A model generated the notes under the pieces. The model made no database searches. It had not been told where the DNA came from and saw only the letters and a program-made list of their open reading frames with translations. DNA of 12,241 nt from Chloroflexota bacterium (GTDB lineage: Bacteria > Chloroflexota > Anaerolineae > JACRMK01): the NCBI GenBank assembly GCA_016200765.1, contig JACQEC010000079.1:1-12241 (forward strand). Direction: 5' to 3'. Made by a program: the position numbers and the translations under genes. Shown here one piece after another: positions 1 through 6,638 of this stretch. Position 1 is the first letter of the stretch, and each line of letters begins with the position of its first letter.

Positions 1-57
1 ATAGAGGCGCTGATCGTGGCAGGCGAAACTCGGCGCTTGACAGCGGCCAACCTCTAA
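1..57 (+). CDS. Possible 3' end of an upstream gene (partial)
   Basis: Frame 1 is open from the window edge to a TAA at 55-57 and reads as 18 residues ending in RRLTAANL. Third codon positions are mostly G or C, like the real genes downstream, and the gap to tusA would be only 28 bases, typical of this locus. No family can be recognised from so few residues. The open frame could also be chance, since 18 codons is short. Confidence 0.4.
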   Translation: MEALIVAGETRRLTAANL

Positions 58-65
58 CGTATCTC
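37..65 (+). promoter_or_regulatory. Candidate sigma70-type promoter before tusA
   Basis: A perfect TTGACA at 37-42 is followed, after a 17-base spacer, by TATCTC at 60-65, which matches only three of six positions of the -10 consensus. It lies 21 bases before the tusA start. If the upstream coding end at 1-57 is real, the -35 would sit inside it, so tusA might instead be co-transcribed from further upstream. The weak -10 keeps confidence low. Confidence 0.35.
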
Positions 66-85
66 TCTGAGAAAGGATTCGACCT

Positions 86-331
86 ATGTCGGACAGTGTG
101 TTGCGCGAGGATAAAGTGCTCGATTGTTCGGGTATGTTGTGCCCGATGCCTGTGATCAAAACCTCGAAGGCGATAAAGGAAGTGCCGGTCGGGCACGTCG
201 TCAAACTGATCGCCACCGATCCCGGCGCGCCGGCTGACATGCAAGCCTGGTCGCGGCAAACCGGCCACGAACTGCTCGATTCGCATCAGGAAGGCAATAA
301 GTACGTGTTCTACCTCAAGCGAAAGAAGTAA
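86..331 (+). CDS. tusA: TusA-family sulfur carrier protein
   Basis: An 81-residue protein, the usual TusA/SirA length. The hallmark CPxP motif is present as CPMP at residues 19-22, so Cys19 is the expected persulfide-carrying cysteine. An extra cysteine at 14 lies close before it. TusA proteins carry sulfane sulfur as a protein persulfide in the cytoplasm. In sulfur oxidizers, tusA next to dsrE and hdr-like genes delivers sulfur to the oxidizing complex rather than to tRNA thiolation. That role is inferred here from the neighbours. The ATG is preceded by AAAGGA at 72-77. A hairpin with a T-rich tail follows the stop, so this gene may be transcribed more strongly than those downstream. Confidence 0.93.
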   Translation: MSDSVLREDKVLDCSGMLCPMPVIKTSKAIKEVPVGHVVKLIATDPGAPADMQAWSRQTGHELLDSHQEGNKYVFYLKRKK

Positions 332-339
332 CCCCGACT

Positions 340-382
340 CCCCCAGACAGGTCATAGAGACCTGTGCCGGGGGATTATTTTT
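340..382 (+). terminator. Rho-independent terminator or attenuator between tusA and dsrE
   Basis: ACAGGTC (347-353) pairs perfectly with GACCTGT (359-365) around a 5-base loop. An outer CCCCC (340-344) pairs with GGGGG (369-373) across a small internal loop, and the stem is followed by the T-rich ATTATTTTT (374-382). This is a classic intrinsic terminator shape, placed 8 bases after the tusA stop and 30 bases before the next start. Because the following genes have no obvious promoter of their own, it may act as a partial terminator that makes tusA transcripts more abundant. Confidence 0.8.
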
Positions 383-412
383 CATCCGGCCACGCGCCGC
401 AGGAGGCACAGC

Positions 413-994
413 ATGTCAGACCCGAATCTTGAGCAGATGGTGAACGACCTCGTCGCCAAGAAACTGGCGGCGATTGAGGAGGAGAAGCAAAACAGGCCAA
501 GGCGGCTTGCCCTGATTGCAAGCAAAGGCTCGCTGGACTGGGCCTACCCGCCGATGATCCTCGCCAGCACCGCCGGAGCGATGGGCTGGGAGGTCGGCGT
601 CTTCTTCACGTTCTACGGCCTGCCGCTGTTGGTGAAAAACGGCAGTCCGGCGGTGACGCCGCTGGGCAACCCGGCCATGCCGATGAAGATGCCTTTTGGC
701 CCCGATTTCTTCCAGAACGTGAACTGGCCGATCCCGACGGCGATGATGGCGCTGCCCGGCTTCGGCGCGCTCGCGACGTCGTTGATGAAGCAGTCGTTCA
801 AGAACCACGGCGTAGCCAGCATTGGGGAGTTGCGGGATGCTTGCGTCGAGACGGGCGTCAACCTGATCGCCTGCCAGATGACGATGGAGGTCTTCGGTTT
901 CCGCAGGGAAGACTTCATTGATGAATGCACCGTTGGTGGCGCCGCCACGTTCCTCGAATATGCCTCGCACGCGGACGTGCAGTTGTTCATCTAA
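413..994 (+). CDS. dsrE: DsrE-family sulfurtransferase, DsrE3A-like (long form)
   Basis: 193 residues, preceded by an ideal AGGAGG at 401-406. After a charged, helix-forming N-terminus of about 30 residues comes the DsrE/DsrF-like fold: a beta strand with LALIASKG (32-39), a helix rich in small residues (PMILASTAGAMGWEVGVFF), and near the C-terminus LIACQMTMEVFG (151-162), whose Cys154 is in the position of the sulfur-binding cysteine of DsrE2/DsrE3 proteins. A hydrophobic, proline- and methionine-rich insertion at about 83-127 is absent from the paralogue next door. Such proteins exchange persulfide sulfur with TusA and are commonly encoded beside sHdr genes. The precise subtype (DsrE3A) is from motif memory. 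Cys144 and Cys172 are additional cysteines of unknown role. Confidence 0.85.
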   Translation: MSDPNLEQMVNDLVAKKLAAIEEEKQNRPRRLALIASKGSLDWAYPPMILASTAGAMGWEVGVFFTFYGLPLLVKNGSPAVTPLGNPAMPMKMPFGPDFFQNVNWPIPTAMMALPGFGALATSLMKQSFKNHGVASIGELRDACVETGVNLIACQMTMEVFGFRREDFIDECTVGGAATFLEYASHADVQLFI

Positions 995-1013
995 CTGACC
1001 CATCGGTACTTCC

Positions 1014-1397
1014 ATGGATGACGAAAACAAAAAGATTCTGTACGTGCAGACGCACGGCGCAGACGACCCCGCGCGCGCCGCGACCCCGTTCTACCTCGCG
1101 TCCACCGCCGCGGCGATGGATATTGAGGTCGGCATCTACTTCACGATGAAGGGGCCGACGCTCCTGCGCAAGGGCGCGCCGGAGGAAATCGTCATCCCGC
1201 GCGCGGCGGGTGGCGGCGCGAAATTAAGACACTTCATTGATCAGGCGCTTGATCTCGGCGTCAAGCTCTATGTCTGCCAGCCCAGCCTCGACCTTCATGG
1301 CTACACGCAGGACGACCTGATTGAGGGCGTGGAGATGATCGGGGGGGCGGCGTTTAACGGCATGGCGCTGGAAGCCGACGCGGTGATCGCCTTTTGA
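1014..1397 (+). CDS. dsrE: DsrE-family sulfurtransferase, short paralogue (DsrE3B-like)
   Basis: 127 residues, close to the size of single-domain DsrE proteins. The sequence begins with a strand (KKILYVQTHG) and ends with LYVCQPSLDLHG at 85-96, the same motif as in the upstream paralogue. Cys88 is the only cysteine and so the only candidate for carrying a persulfide. The C-terminal GGAAFNG and the final EADAVIAF align with GGAATFL and HADVQLFI of the upstream protein, showing common ancestry. It lacks the long hydrophobic insertion. Probable role: relay of sulfane sulfur between TusA, the larger DsrE protein and the sHdr complex (inference). There is no convincing Shine-Dalgarno before ATG 1014, and the gap from the previous stop is 19 bases, so translation may depend on the gene before it. 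Confidence 0.82.
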   Translation: MDDENKKILYVQTHGADDPARAATPFYLASTAAAMDIEVGIYFTMKGPTLLRKGAPEEIVIPRAAGGGAKLRHFIDQALDLGVKLYVCQPSLDLHGYTQDDLIEGVEMIGGAAFNGMALEADAVIAF

Positions 1398-1457
1398 TTT
1401 TGTCGTTTTATTTGCCGGGGCAAATGGGCAGGGCCCGCCCCGGCCAGTCGGTGTGAA

Positions 1458-2168
1458 TTGGCCAAGTATTTCGACAGCAGTCCATCGAAAATCAAATACG
1501 ACGACGTTCCTTACGAGAAAAAAGAGGAACTGTTTCAACAGGTCAAAAGCGACATCCGCTTTGACGATTACCTGTACGGTTGTTACGAGTGCGGCATCTG
1601 CGTCGCGGCTTGCCCATCGGCGCGCTTCTATGACTTCTCGCCGCGCCGCATCGCGCAGGCGCTGGCGCGGGAAGATGTCGAACTGGTTTTCCAGCAGATG
1701 AACGAAGACGTGTGGGACTGCTCACAGTGCTTCTCGTGCTTGCGCTGCCCGCGCGGCAACAACCCCGGCGGCCTGATCACCATCATGCGCGAGGTGTCCA
1801 TCAACAACGGCCTGCGCACGGCTAAAGAGGCGCTGGAAGGCTACAGCCGCATCATCTACAAGATCATGAGCACGGGCACGCAGGTGTCGCCGGATATGCT
1901 TCAGCCCGAAGCCTTCCCCGACTGGGGGCCCGAGGTCAAGCAGGTGTCCGACAACCTCGACCTCTGGCGGCGCGCCCTGCCGCCTGAAACCATGCACACC
2001 ACGACCACCAGTTGGGAAGTGGACGAGAAGACGATTGTCGAACTGTACCTCATCTGGAGCATGACGGGTGTGATGGACCTGATCCGAAACGTAGACAAGA
2101 ACCTGCACATGATCCTGACGGATGTGATGGAAGAACGGCTCGAAGAAGCCGGATACGAGGCAAATTAG
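1458..2168 (+). CDS. hdrC1: sHdrC1: ferredoxin-like HdrC subunit of the sulfur-oxidizing Hdr complex
   Basis: 236 residues from TTG 1458. Two 4Fe-4S motifs are visible: Cys42, 45, 48 and 52 (CYECGICVAACP) and Cys88, 91, 94 and 97 (CSQCFSCLRCP). The second is compact, with CxxCxxCxxC spacing. The remaining roughly 140 residues are mainly helical, as in HdrC proteins. HdrC passes electrons between the HdrA flavin/FeS centre and the HdrB cysteine-rich centre; in sHdr systems the flow is presumably oxidative. No ATG or GTG exists in frame between the preceding stop and the first cluster, so TTG 1458 is the best start although no good ribosome-binding site precedes it. The stop is followed after 7 bases by hdrB1. 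Confidence 0.9.
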   Translation: MAKYFDSSPSKIKYDDVPYEKKEELFQQVKSDIRFDDYLYGCYECGICVAACPSARFYDFSPRRIAQALAREDVELVFQQMNEDVWDCSQCFSCLRCPRGNNPGGLITIMREVSINNGLRTAKEALEGYSRIIYKIMSTGTQVSPDMLQPEAFPDWGPEVKQVSDNLDLWRRALPPETMHTTTTSWEVDEKTIVELYLIWSMTGVMDLIRNVDKNLHMILTDVMEERLEEAGYEAN

Positions 2169-2175
2169 GGGGAGC

Positions 2176-3447
2176 ATGGCAACGATACCCGCCGACGGGG
2201 TTCGCAGTACATTGGCCAAGAAAAAAGGCGGCTTTTTCCGGCGGCCCGAAGACGCGCCGGTTGATCTGCGCGAGGAGACACTGCGCCTTGAAGCCGAAGG
2301 CGAGTGGATTGTGCAGCGCGTGGCCGAGCCATACGTTGAGTTGCCGACCAAGTATGGCGGCAAGAAGAAGGTGCCGCTGGAGCATACGTGGCACCACAAG
2401 TCATGCGGGCAGTGCGGCCACATCCCCGGCTACTCGACCTCGATTTTCTGGTTGCACCGCGCGCTGGAGTTGGACTACAGCGACCCGAAGGACCAGACCT
2501 CCTGCACGGCGTGGAACTATTACGCCAGCGCGACCTCCAACGCGGCGGCGCAGGCGGGCGTGGCGATGCGCAACTTTGCGGCGGCCTACGAGAGCGGCTA
2601 CTATCCGGTCATCCATTGCGGCACCTCATTCGGCCACTACAAAGAAGTGCGCGAGGAGATGGTGCATCACAAGGAACTGCGCGATCAGGTGCGGGCGATT
2701 ATGAAGCGCTTGGGCAAGCCGCTGGTGATGCCGGAAGAGATTGTGCATTACAGCGAATGGGTTTACGCCGTGCGCGGCCTGATTGCCGAGCGGCGCGTGT
2801 ACGACGTCTCTAACATCAGCGTGACGGTGCATCCTGCCTGCCACTATTATAAATTGGTGGACGAAGATGCCATTTACGACCCGGAAATCTACGGCGGCCA
2901 GCGCACGGCGATTGTTTCCGGCGTGGCGCAGGCGCTGGGCGCGCAGGTGAAAGATTACTCGACATGGTTCGACTGCTGCGGCTTCGGCTTCCGCCATATT
3001 CTTGTGCAGCGCGACTTTACGCGCTCGTTCGCCACATTGCGCAAGATGGAGGTGATGCGCGACGAGGCCAATCCGGACGTGACGCTGACGCACGATACCG
3101 GCTGTGTCACCACGCTCGACAAATCGCAGTTCGCGGCGCAGGGCCATGACCACAAAGTCAGCATCCCGGTCATGAGCGAGGCGCAGTTTGCCGCGCTGGC
3201 GATGGGCGCGCACCCGTACAAGGTCTGCCAGTTGCACTGGCACAGCACCGACTACCGCCCGCTCTTGACCAAGATGGGGATTGATTGGGAGAAGGCGTGG
3301 GCGGAGTTTGAAGAGGAAATCGAGTCTCTGCGGCGCGGCGAGAAAGAGTATTTGACGTGGGACGATGTGGATGCGGCGGTTCCGGCCAGGTCGGTTGCGC
3401 TGGCCAAGCGCGGCTACACACCCAGCCGGTTTGATGGGCAGTCGTAG
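2176..3447 (+). CDS. hdrB1: sHdrB1: cysteine-rich (CCG-type) HdrB subunit
   Basis: 423 residues, longer than methanogen HdrB (about 300) because of an N-terminal extension of about 70 residues and a C-terminal tail after about 355. In methanogen HdrB two CX(n)CCGX(n)CxxC domains bind two non-cubane 4Fe-4S clusters. Here the second domain keeps Cys222 (HPACHYYK), Cys267-Cys268 (DCCGFG) and Cys310 (TGCVTT), with threonine replacing the last cysteine. The first is eroded: Cys77 and Cys80 (SCGQCG), a single Cys110 (SCTAW) where CC is expected, and Cys148 (HCGTS) with serine in the last cysteine place. The catalytic site of sHdr is thought to involve this subunit. An AGGGGGAG stretch (2167-2174) lies directly before the ATG. 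Family assignment is firm; the state of each cluster is inferred. Confidence 0.9.
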   Translation: MATIPADGVRSTLAKKKGGFFRRPEDAPVDLREETLRLEAEGEWIVQRVAEPYVELPTKYGGKKKVPLEHTWHHKSCGQCGHIPGYSTSIFWLHRALELDYSDPKDQTSCTAWNYYASATSNAAAQAGVAMRNFAAAYESGYYPVIHCGTSFGHYKEVREEMVHHKELRDQVRAIMKRLGKPLVMPEEIVHYSEWVYAVRGLIAERRVYDVSNISVTVHPACHYYKLVDEDAIYDPEIYGGQRTAIVSGVAQALGAQVKDYSTWFDCCGFGFRHILVQRDFTRSFATLRKMEVMRDEANPDVTLTHDTGCVTTLDKSQFAAQGHDHKVSIPVMSEAQFAALAMGAHPYKVCQLHWHSTDYRPLLTKMGIDWEKAWAEFEEEIESLRRGEKEYLTWDDVDAAVPARSVALAKRGYTPSRFDGQS

Positions 3448-3453
3448 TCAGGC

Positions 3454-3460
3454 GGAGGAG
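3454..3460 (+). promoter_or_regulatory. Shine-Dalgarno deciding the hdrA start
   Basis: GGAGGAG sits 3 bases before ATG 3464 (5 bases when counted from GGAGG). It supports that start over an in-frame ATG at 3365, which would overlap hdrB1 by 83 bases and add 33 residues lacking any HdrA character. Confidence 0.85.
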
Positions 3461-3463
3461 CCT

Positions 3464-4552
3464 ATGGCAAATGATGCGGTGCTAATTATCGGCGGCGGCC
3501 CCGCCGGATTGGAGGCGGCGCGCGGTGTGGCCGGGCTGGGCGCGCGCGCGATTCTGGTCGAGAGGCGAAACAATTTGGGCGGCGCGCCCATTAACGAGCG
3601 CTACGCCGCCCTGACGCACGGATTCCGCGACGCCGAAGAGGTGATGAACGAGATCATTGCGGAGGTCACGAGCGAGGCATTGATTGACGTGCGATTGGGG
3701 TATAGCGTCGCCGCAGTGGCGGGCAGCGCGGGCGATTTCACGGTTACGCTGGCGAAGGAAGGCAACGGGCATAGCGACGTCGTCAACGTGGGCGCAATCA
3801 TCGTCGCCACCGGCTTCCAGCACTTTGACCCGGGCCGCGAGACGCAGATGTACGGCTATTATGAGTTCGACGATGTGATTACCCTGCAGGACTCGGAGCG
3901 GATGTTGAAGGACCGCAACTGGGTGCGCCCGTCGAATGGCGAGTCGCCGAAGCGCGTCTGCTTTATCCAGTGCGTCGGCTCACGCGACCGCCATATCGGC
4001 AACGAATACTGCTCGAAGGTCTGTTGTGGCATCGCATCCAAGCAGGCGATTGAAATCCGCCAGCAAGTGCCCGACTGCCGCGTGTTCATCTTCTACATTG
4101 ACATGCGCATGTACGGCTATTGGGAGAACGAAATCTACTGGCCGGCGCAGGAAAAGTATAAGGTGCAGTACGTCAAGGGCATCGTGACCGAGATTTTGAA
4201 GAAGGGCGACAAGCTGCTCGTGCGCGGCGAGGACACCACCATGGGACGCCCGGTCGAAGTGACCATGGACGTGGTCGTACTGTCCAACGGCATGGAGCCG
4301 AGCGCCGGCACAAAGGAGATGGCCCGCGTGTTGGGCCTCAAGCAGAATAAGTACGGCTTCATCGAGGTACCGCACGACGCTCTCAACCCCACGGCAACGA
4401 GCGTGCCCGGCATCTTCGTCAGCGGGGCGGCCGCCGGCCCACGCGATCTGGACGACAGCGTGGGCACGGGCGGCGCGGCGGCGATGAAGGCTGTCTCGCT
4501 GGCGCGTAAACTGGCGCGAGGCGACCTGCAATTGGCGAATGCAAGTCGTTGA
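3464..4552 (+). CDS. hdrA: sHdrA: short flavin/iron-sulfur HdrA-like subunit
   Basis: 362 residues. The chosen start places the FAD-binding strand at the very N-terminus: VLIIGGGPAGLEAA, with the GxGxxG glycines at 10, 12 and 15, followed by the acidic E33 of LVERR. The HdrA iron-sulfur motif is Cys170 (QCVGSRD), Cys183 (YCSK) and Cys187-Cys188 (VCCGIASKQA). A second FAD-contact region, GIFVSGAAAGPRDLDDSV, occurs at 316-333. Methanogen HdrA carries extra C-terminal ferredoxin domains and, in bifurcating forms, is about 650 residues. This protein lacks them, as sHdrA does, so it probably shuttles electrons without flavin-based bifurcation. It accepts or donates electrons through HdrC1. The last 14 bases overlap the next gene, implying coupled translation. 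Confidence 0.93.
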   Translation: MANDAVLIIGGGPAGLEAARGVAGLGARAILVERRNNLGGAPINERYAALTHGFRDAEEVMNEIIAEVTSEALIDVRLGYSVAAVAGSAGDFTVTLAKEGNGHSDVVNVGAIIVATGFQHFDPGRETQMYGYYEFDDVITLQDSERMLKDRNWVRPSNGESPKRVCFIQCVGSRDRHIGNEYCSKVCCGIASKQAIEIRQQVPDCRVFIFYIDMRMYGYWENEIYWPAQEKYKVQYVKGIVTEILKKGDKLLVRGEDTTMGRPVEVTMDVVVLSNGMEPSAGTKEMARVLGLKQNKYGFIEVPHDALNPTATSVPGIFVSGAAAGPRDLDDSVGTGGAAAMKAVSLARKLARGDLQLANASR

Positions 4553-5306
4553 CACGCAGTCCGCGACCGAGTTCATGCGCGAGGTCATGCAACAGACCTC
4601 ACCAGCTGACCTCGACGCGATGGAGCACGCCGTCGGCAGGAAGAGCCGTTCGTTTCAACAATCACTGGCGCGCGAAACGCTGACCACGCTCTCGCCAGAG
4701 GCTCTAAAAGAACTCCTGCGACAGGTATTCTCCGCCCGCCGCCGCGTTCCGTCTATCTGCGAACACCACTCCCACGAGGAACTCCTGCGCCTGATCGGCG
4801 ATCTGCTCTACGGCGGCGACGCGCTCGCGCCCCGCTTTGACCGATTTTGCGCCGAATTGAAAGGGGTGGACGAGCCTCTGGGTTACGATCTCGCCGGAGA
4901 GTTGCTGCACTATACGTTGCCCGACCAGTATTGGCTGTGGACGCGCTGGATGTGGGATCCACAAAATCAGACGGGCGCGCTGCGGCTCGTGACCAGCGAA
5001 GAGTTGGAACTGCAAGCCGGATCGCCCGGCGAGATGTATCTGAAGGTCGGCGAAGCGGTGGCGTTTGTCAACGCGACCGGCGAAGCGGCGGGCTTCACGC
5101 GCATAGGCGACCGCCGGTTCGGCCTCGATGTCTTTCTGGCGTGCGTTTATGGGATTTATACCTATACCGTGTTGCGGATGCGCATGACACAAGAGTTTAA
5201 CAAGGTGATGCCCCAGTTGCCTGAATTGGCGCGGCGGCTGTTGGGGGTGTGGGAACGGTTCGGAACATCGCGCCGCGAAAGCGCTGGAGGTCGTGATGCC
5301 GGTTAA
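4539..5306 (+). CDS. sHdr-associated hypothetical protein (Hyp/sHdrH position)
   Basis: 255 residues with no cofactor motif that I recognise. Only three cysteines (74, 104, 202) are scattered through it. An arginine-rich helix lies around 55-69, and the most distinctive segment is the aromatic-rich LHYTLPDQYWLWTRWMWDP (123-141). It is probably soluble; the segment around 196-214 (FLACVYGIYTYTVLRM) is moderately hydrophobic. In described shdr clusters a conserved protein of unknown function lies between hdrA and the second Hdr module, and this gene is exactly there, so it is most likely that component (inference from position and dim recall of the family). It starts inside the end of hdrA and overlaps the next gene by 11 bases, so all three are likely translated together in fixed ratio. 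Confidence 0.72.
   Translation: MQVVDTQSATEFMREVMQQTSPADLDAMEHAVGRKSRSFQQSLARETLTTLSPEALKELLRQVFSARRRVPSICEHHSHEELLRLIGDLLYGGDALAPRFDRFCAELKGVDEPLGYDLAGELLHYTLPDQYWLWTRWMWDPQNQTGALRLVTSEELELQAGSPGEMYLKVGEAVAFVNATGEAAGFTRIGDRRFGLDVFLACVYGIYTYTVLRMRMTQEFNKVMPQLPELARRLLGVWERFGTSRRESAGGRDAG
5286..5290 (+). promoter_or_regulatory. Shine-Dalgarno deciding the hdrB3-like start
   Basis: GGAGG ends 5 bases before ATG 5296 but only 2 bases before the alternative in-frame GTG 5293. ATG 5296 is therefore preferred. The site lies inside the end of the preceding gene. Confidence 0.75.
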
Positions 5307-6603
5307 AGGCGTGAAGCAGGCCCCGATTGTCGTTGAGAAAGACAGCGTGACGGTGCGGGGCATCGAACTGAAGGGGCAGTGGAACCGGATGTTCGAGCCG
5401 CGCGTGATTGACGATTACGATCTGACCCATCTGGATCGGGTTGCGGCGTTGAGCGGCGGCGAATCCATCGAGTTTTGCTATCAGTGCGGCAAGTGCGTGC
5501 CGGTCTGCCCGGTGGACGTCGTAGGCAACTACGGCCCGCGCAAAATCGTCCGCAAACTGCAATTGGGCGTTGACCTGACCGAAGACGCCGACCTGTGGCT
5601 TTGCACCACGTGCATGAACTGCCTGCGCGTCTGCCCCAAAGAAGTGGACATGATCAAGATCATGCCGGCCGTGCGCGAGCAGGCGATACTGGATGGCAAG
5701 TTCGTGCCGCCGGAATTGCAGAAGACTTTCGAGAATATCGCGCGCTACGGCAACCCACAGGGCGAGTCGCCGCGCAAGCGCGCGGATTGGGCCAAAGAAG
5801 CGGGCGTGCCTGTGCCGATTATGGCCAGCGTCAAGCGGCCGGTGGACGTACTGCTCTACGTTGGCTCCTACCCGTCGTATCACCCGCGCGGCAAGGACGC
5901 GGCGCGCGCGATGGCGCGTGTCTTGACCGCGCTCGGCGTGGACTTTGCTATCCTCGGCCATGAGGAAAAAGAAGACGGTGACTCGGTGCGGCTGGCGGGC
6001 GAAAAAGGGCTGTACGAAACGCTGGCCGACAGCACGATCAAGACGTTGGCGAAATACCGGTTCAATCGTATCGTCGTCTTTGGCCCCCATGAGTATAACG
6101 CCTTCAAGAACGTCTATCCGAAGTTCGCGGCGGAGAACGGTCTCGCATGGGACTACGCGATCCTGCACTACACGCAGTTTCTGGCCGAGCGACTCGATCA
6201 ACTGACACCCCTGCTGAAAAAGCCCATTGAAATTACAACCACGTTCCATGACCCGTGCTATCTGGGCCGGCATAACGGCGAATACGATGCGCCGCGCCGG
6301 TTGTTGGCGGCGATTCCGGGCGTCACGCTGGTGGAGATGGGGCGCAGTCGCGAGAACGGCTATTGCTGTGGCGGCGGAGGCGGCGGCATGTGGCTCGATT
6401 CGTTCGCAGGCGGCCATCAGAAAATGCGCCTGTCGGAGCGTCGCGTGCAGGAAGCGGTCGAATACGGCGCGTCGCTGTTGTCGGTCTGTTGTCCCTACGA
6501 GGTCAGCCGGTTCGAGGACGGCGTGAAGTCAACCGGCAACGACGGGAAGCTCATCGTGCGAGACATTATCGAGATGATTGATGAGGCGATGCGCGCGGAG
6601 TAA
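5296..6603 (+). CDS. hdrB3: HdrB3-like fused HdrC/HdrB (HdrD-type) iron-sulfur protein
   Basis: 435 residues. The N-terminal half is HdrC-like, with Cys61, 64, 67 and 71 (CYQCGKCVPVCP) and Cys103, 106, 109 and 113 (CTTCMNCLRVCP), predicted to bind two 4Fe-4S clusters. The C-terminal half has two CCG-family repeats. The first (about 184-270) has lost its cysteines: serine and aspartate stand where cysteines are expected. The second keeps Cys321 (HDPCYLGR), Cys357-Cys358 in a CC-plus-polyglycine stretch, and Cys398-Cys399. In type I shdr loci separate HdrC2 and HdrB2 occur here; a single fused protein followed by etf genes resembles the arrangement I recall as type II with HdrB3. Likely role: passing electrons from the sHdr core to EtfAB (inference). 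The alternative is a generic HdrD/GlpC-like Fe-S oxidoreductase subunit. Confidence 0.85.
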   Translation: MPVKGVKQAPIVVEKDSVTVRGIELKGQWNRMFEPRVIDDYDLTHLDRVAALSGGESIEFCYQCGKCVPVCPVDVVGNYGPRKIVRKLQLGVDLTEDADLWLCTTCMNCLRVCPKEVDMIKIMPAVREQAILDGKFVPPELQKTFENIARYGNPQGESPRKRADWAKEAGVPVPIMASVKRPVDVLLYVGSYPSYHPRGKDAARAMARVLTALGVDFAILGHEEKEDGDSVRLAGEKGLYETLADSTIKTLAKYRFNRIVVFGPHEYNAFKNVYPKFAAENGLAWDYAILHYTQFLAERLDQLTPLLKKPIEITTTFHDPCYLGRHNGEYDAPRRLLAAIPGVTLVEMGRSRENGYCCGGGGGGMWLDSFAGGHQKMRLSERRVQEAVEYGASLLSVCCPYEVSRFEDGVKSTGNDGKLIVRDIIEMIDEAMRAE

Positions 6604-6625
6604 GACGCGCCCAAGCCATTCAAGC

Positions 6626-6632
6626 GGTGGAG
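6626..6632 (+). promoter_or_regulatory. Shine-Dalgarno deciding the etfB start
   Basis: GGTGGAG precedes ATG 6639 by 6 bases. An in-frame GTG at 6627 lies inside this site and would add only MERR before the canonical EtfB N-terminus, so ATG 6639 is preferred. Confidence 0.65.
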
Positions 6633-6638
6633 CGGCGG

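Noticed and set aside
1412..1437. Strong terminator after the second dsrE gene
   Set aside because: The inverted repeats have arms of only 4-5 bases with almost no loop or with mismatches, and no T-run follows.
3365..3463. Upstream ATG start for hdrA adding 33 residues
   Set aside because: The extra residues overlap hdrB1 and lack HdrA character, while ATG 3464 has a strong GGAGGAG and starts directly at the FAD-binding strand.
5197..6417. Minus-strand open frame of 406 codons opposite the HdrB3-like gene
   Set aside because: The opposite strand encodes a convincing two-cluster, CCG-domain protein. The antisense product is rich in His, Arg and Ala, as expected of a shadow.
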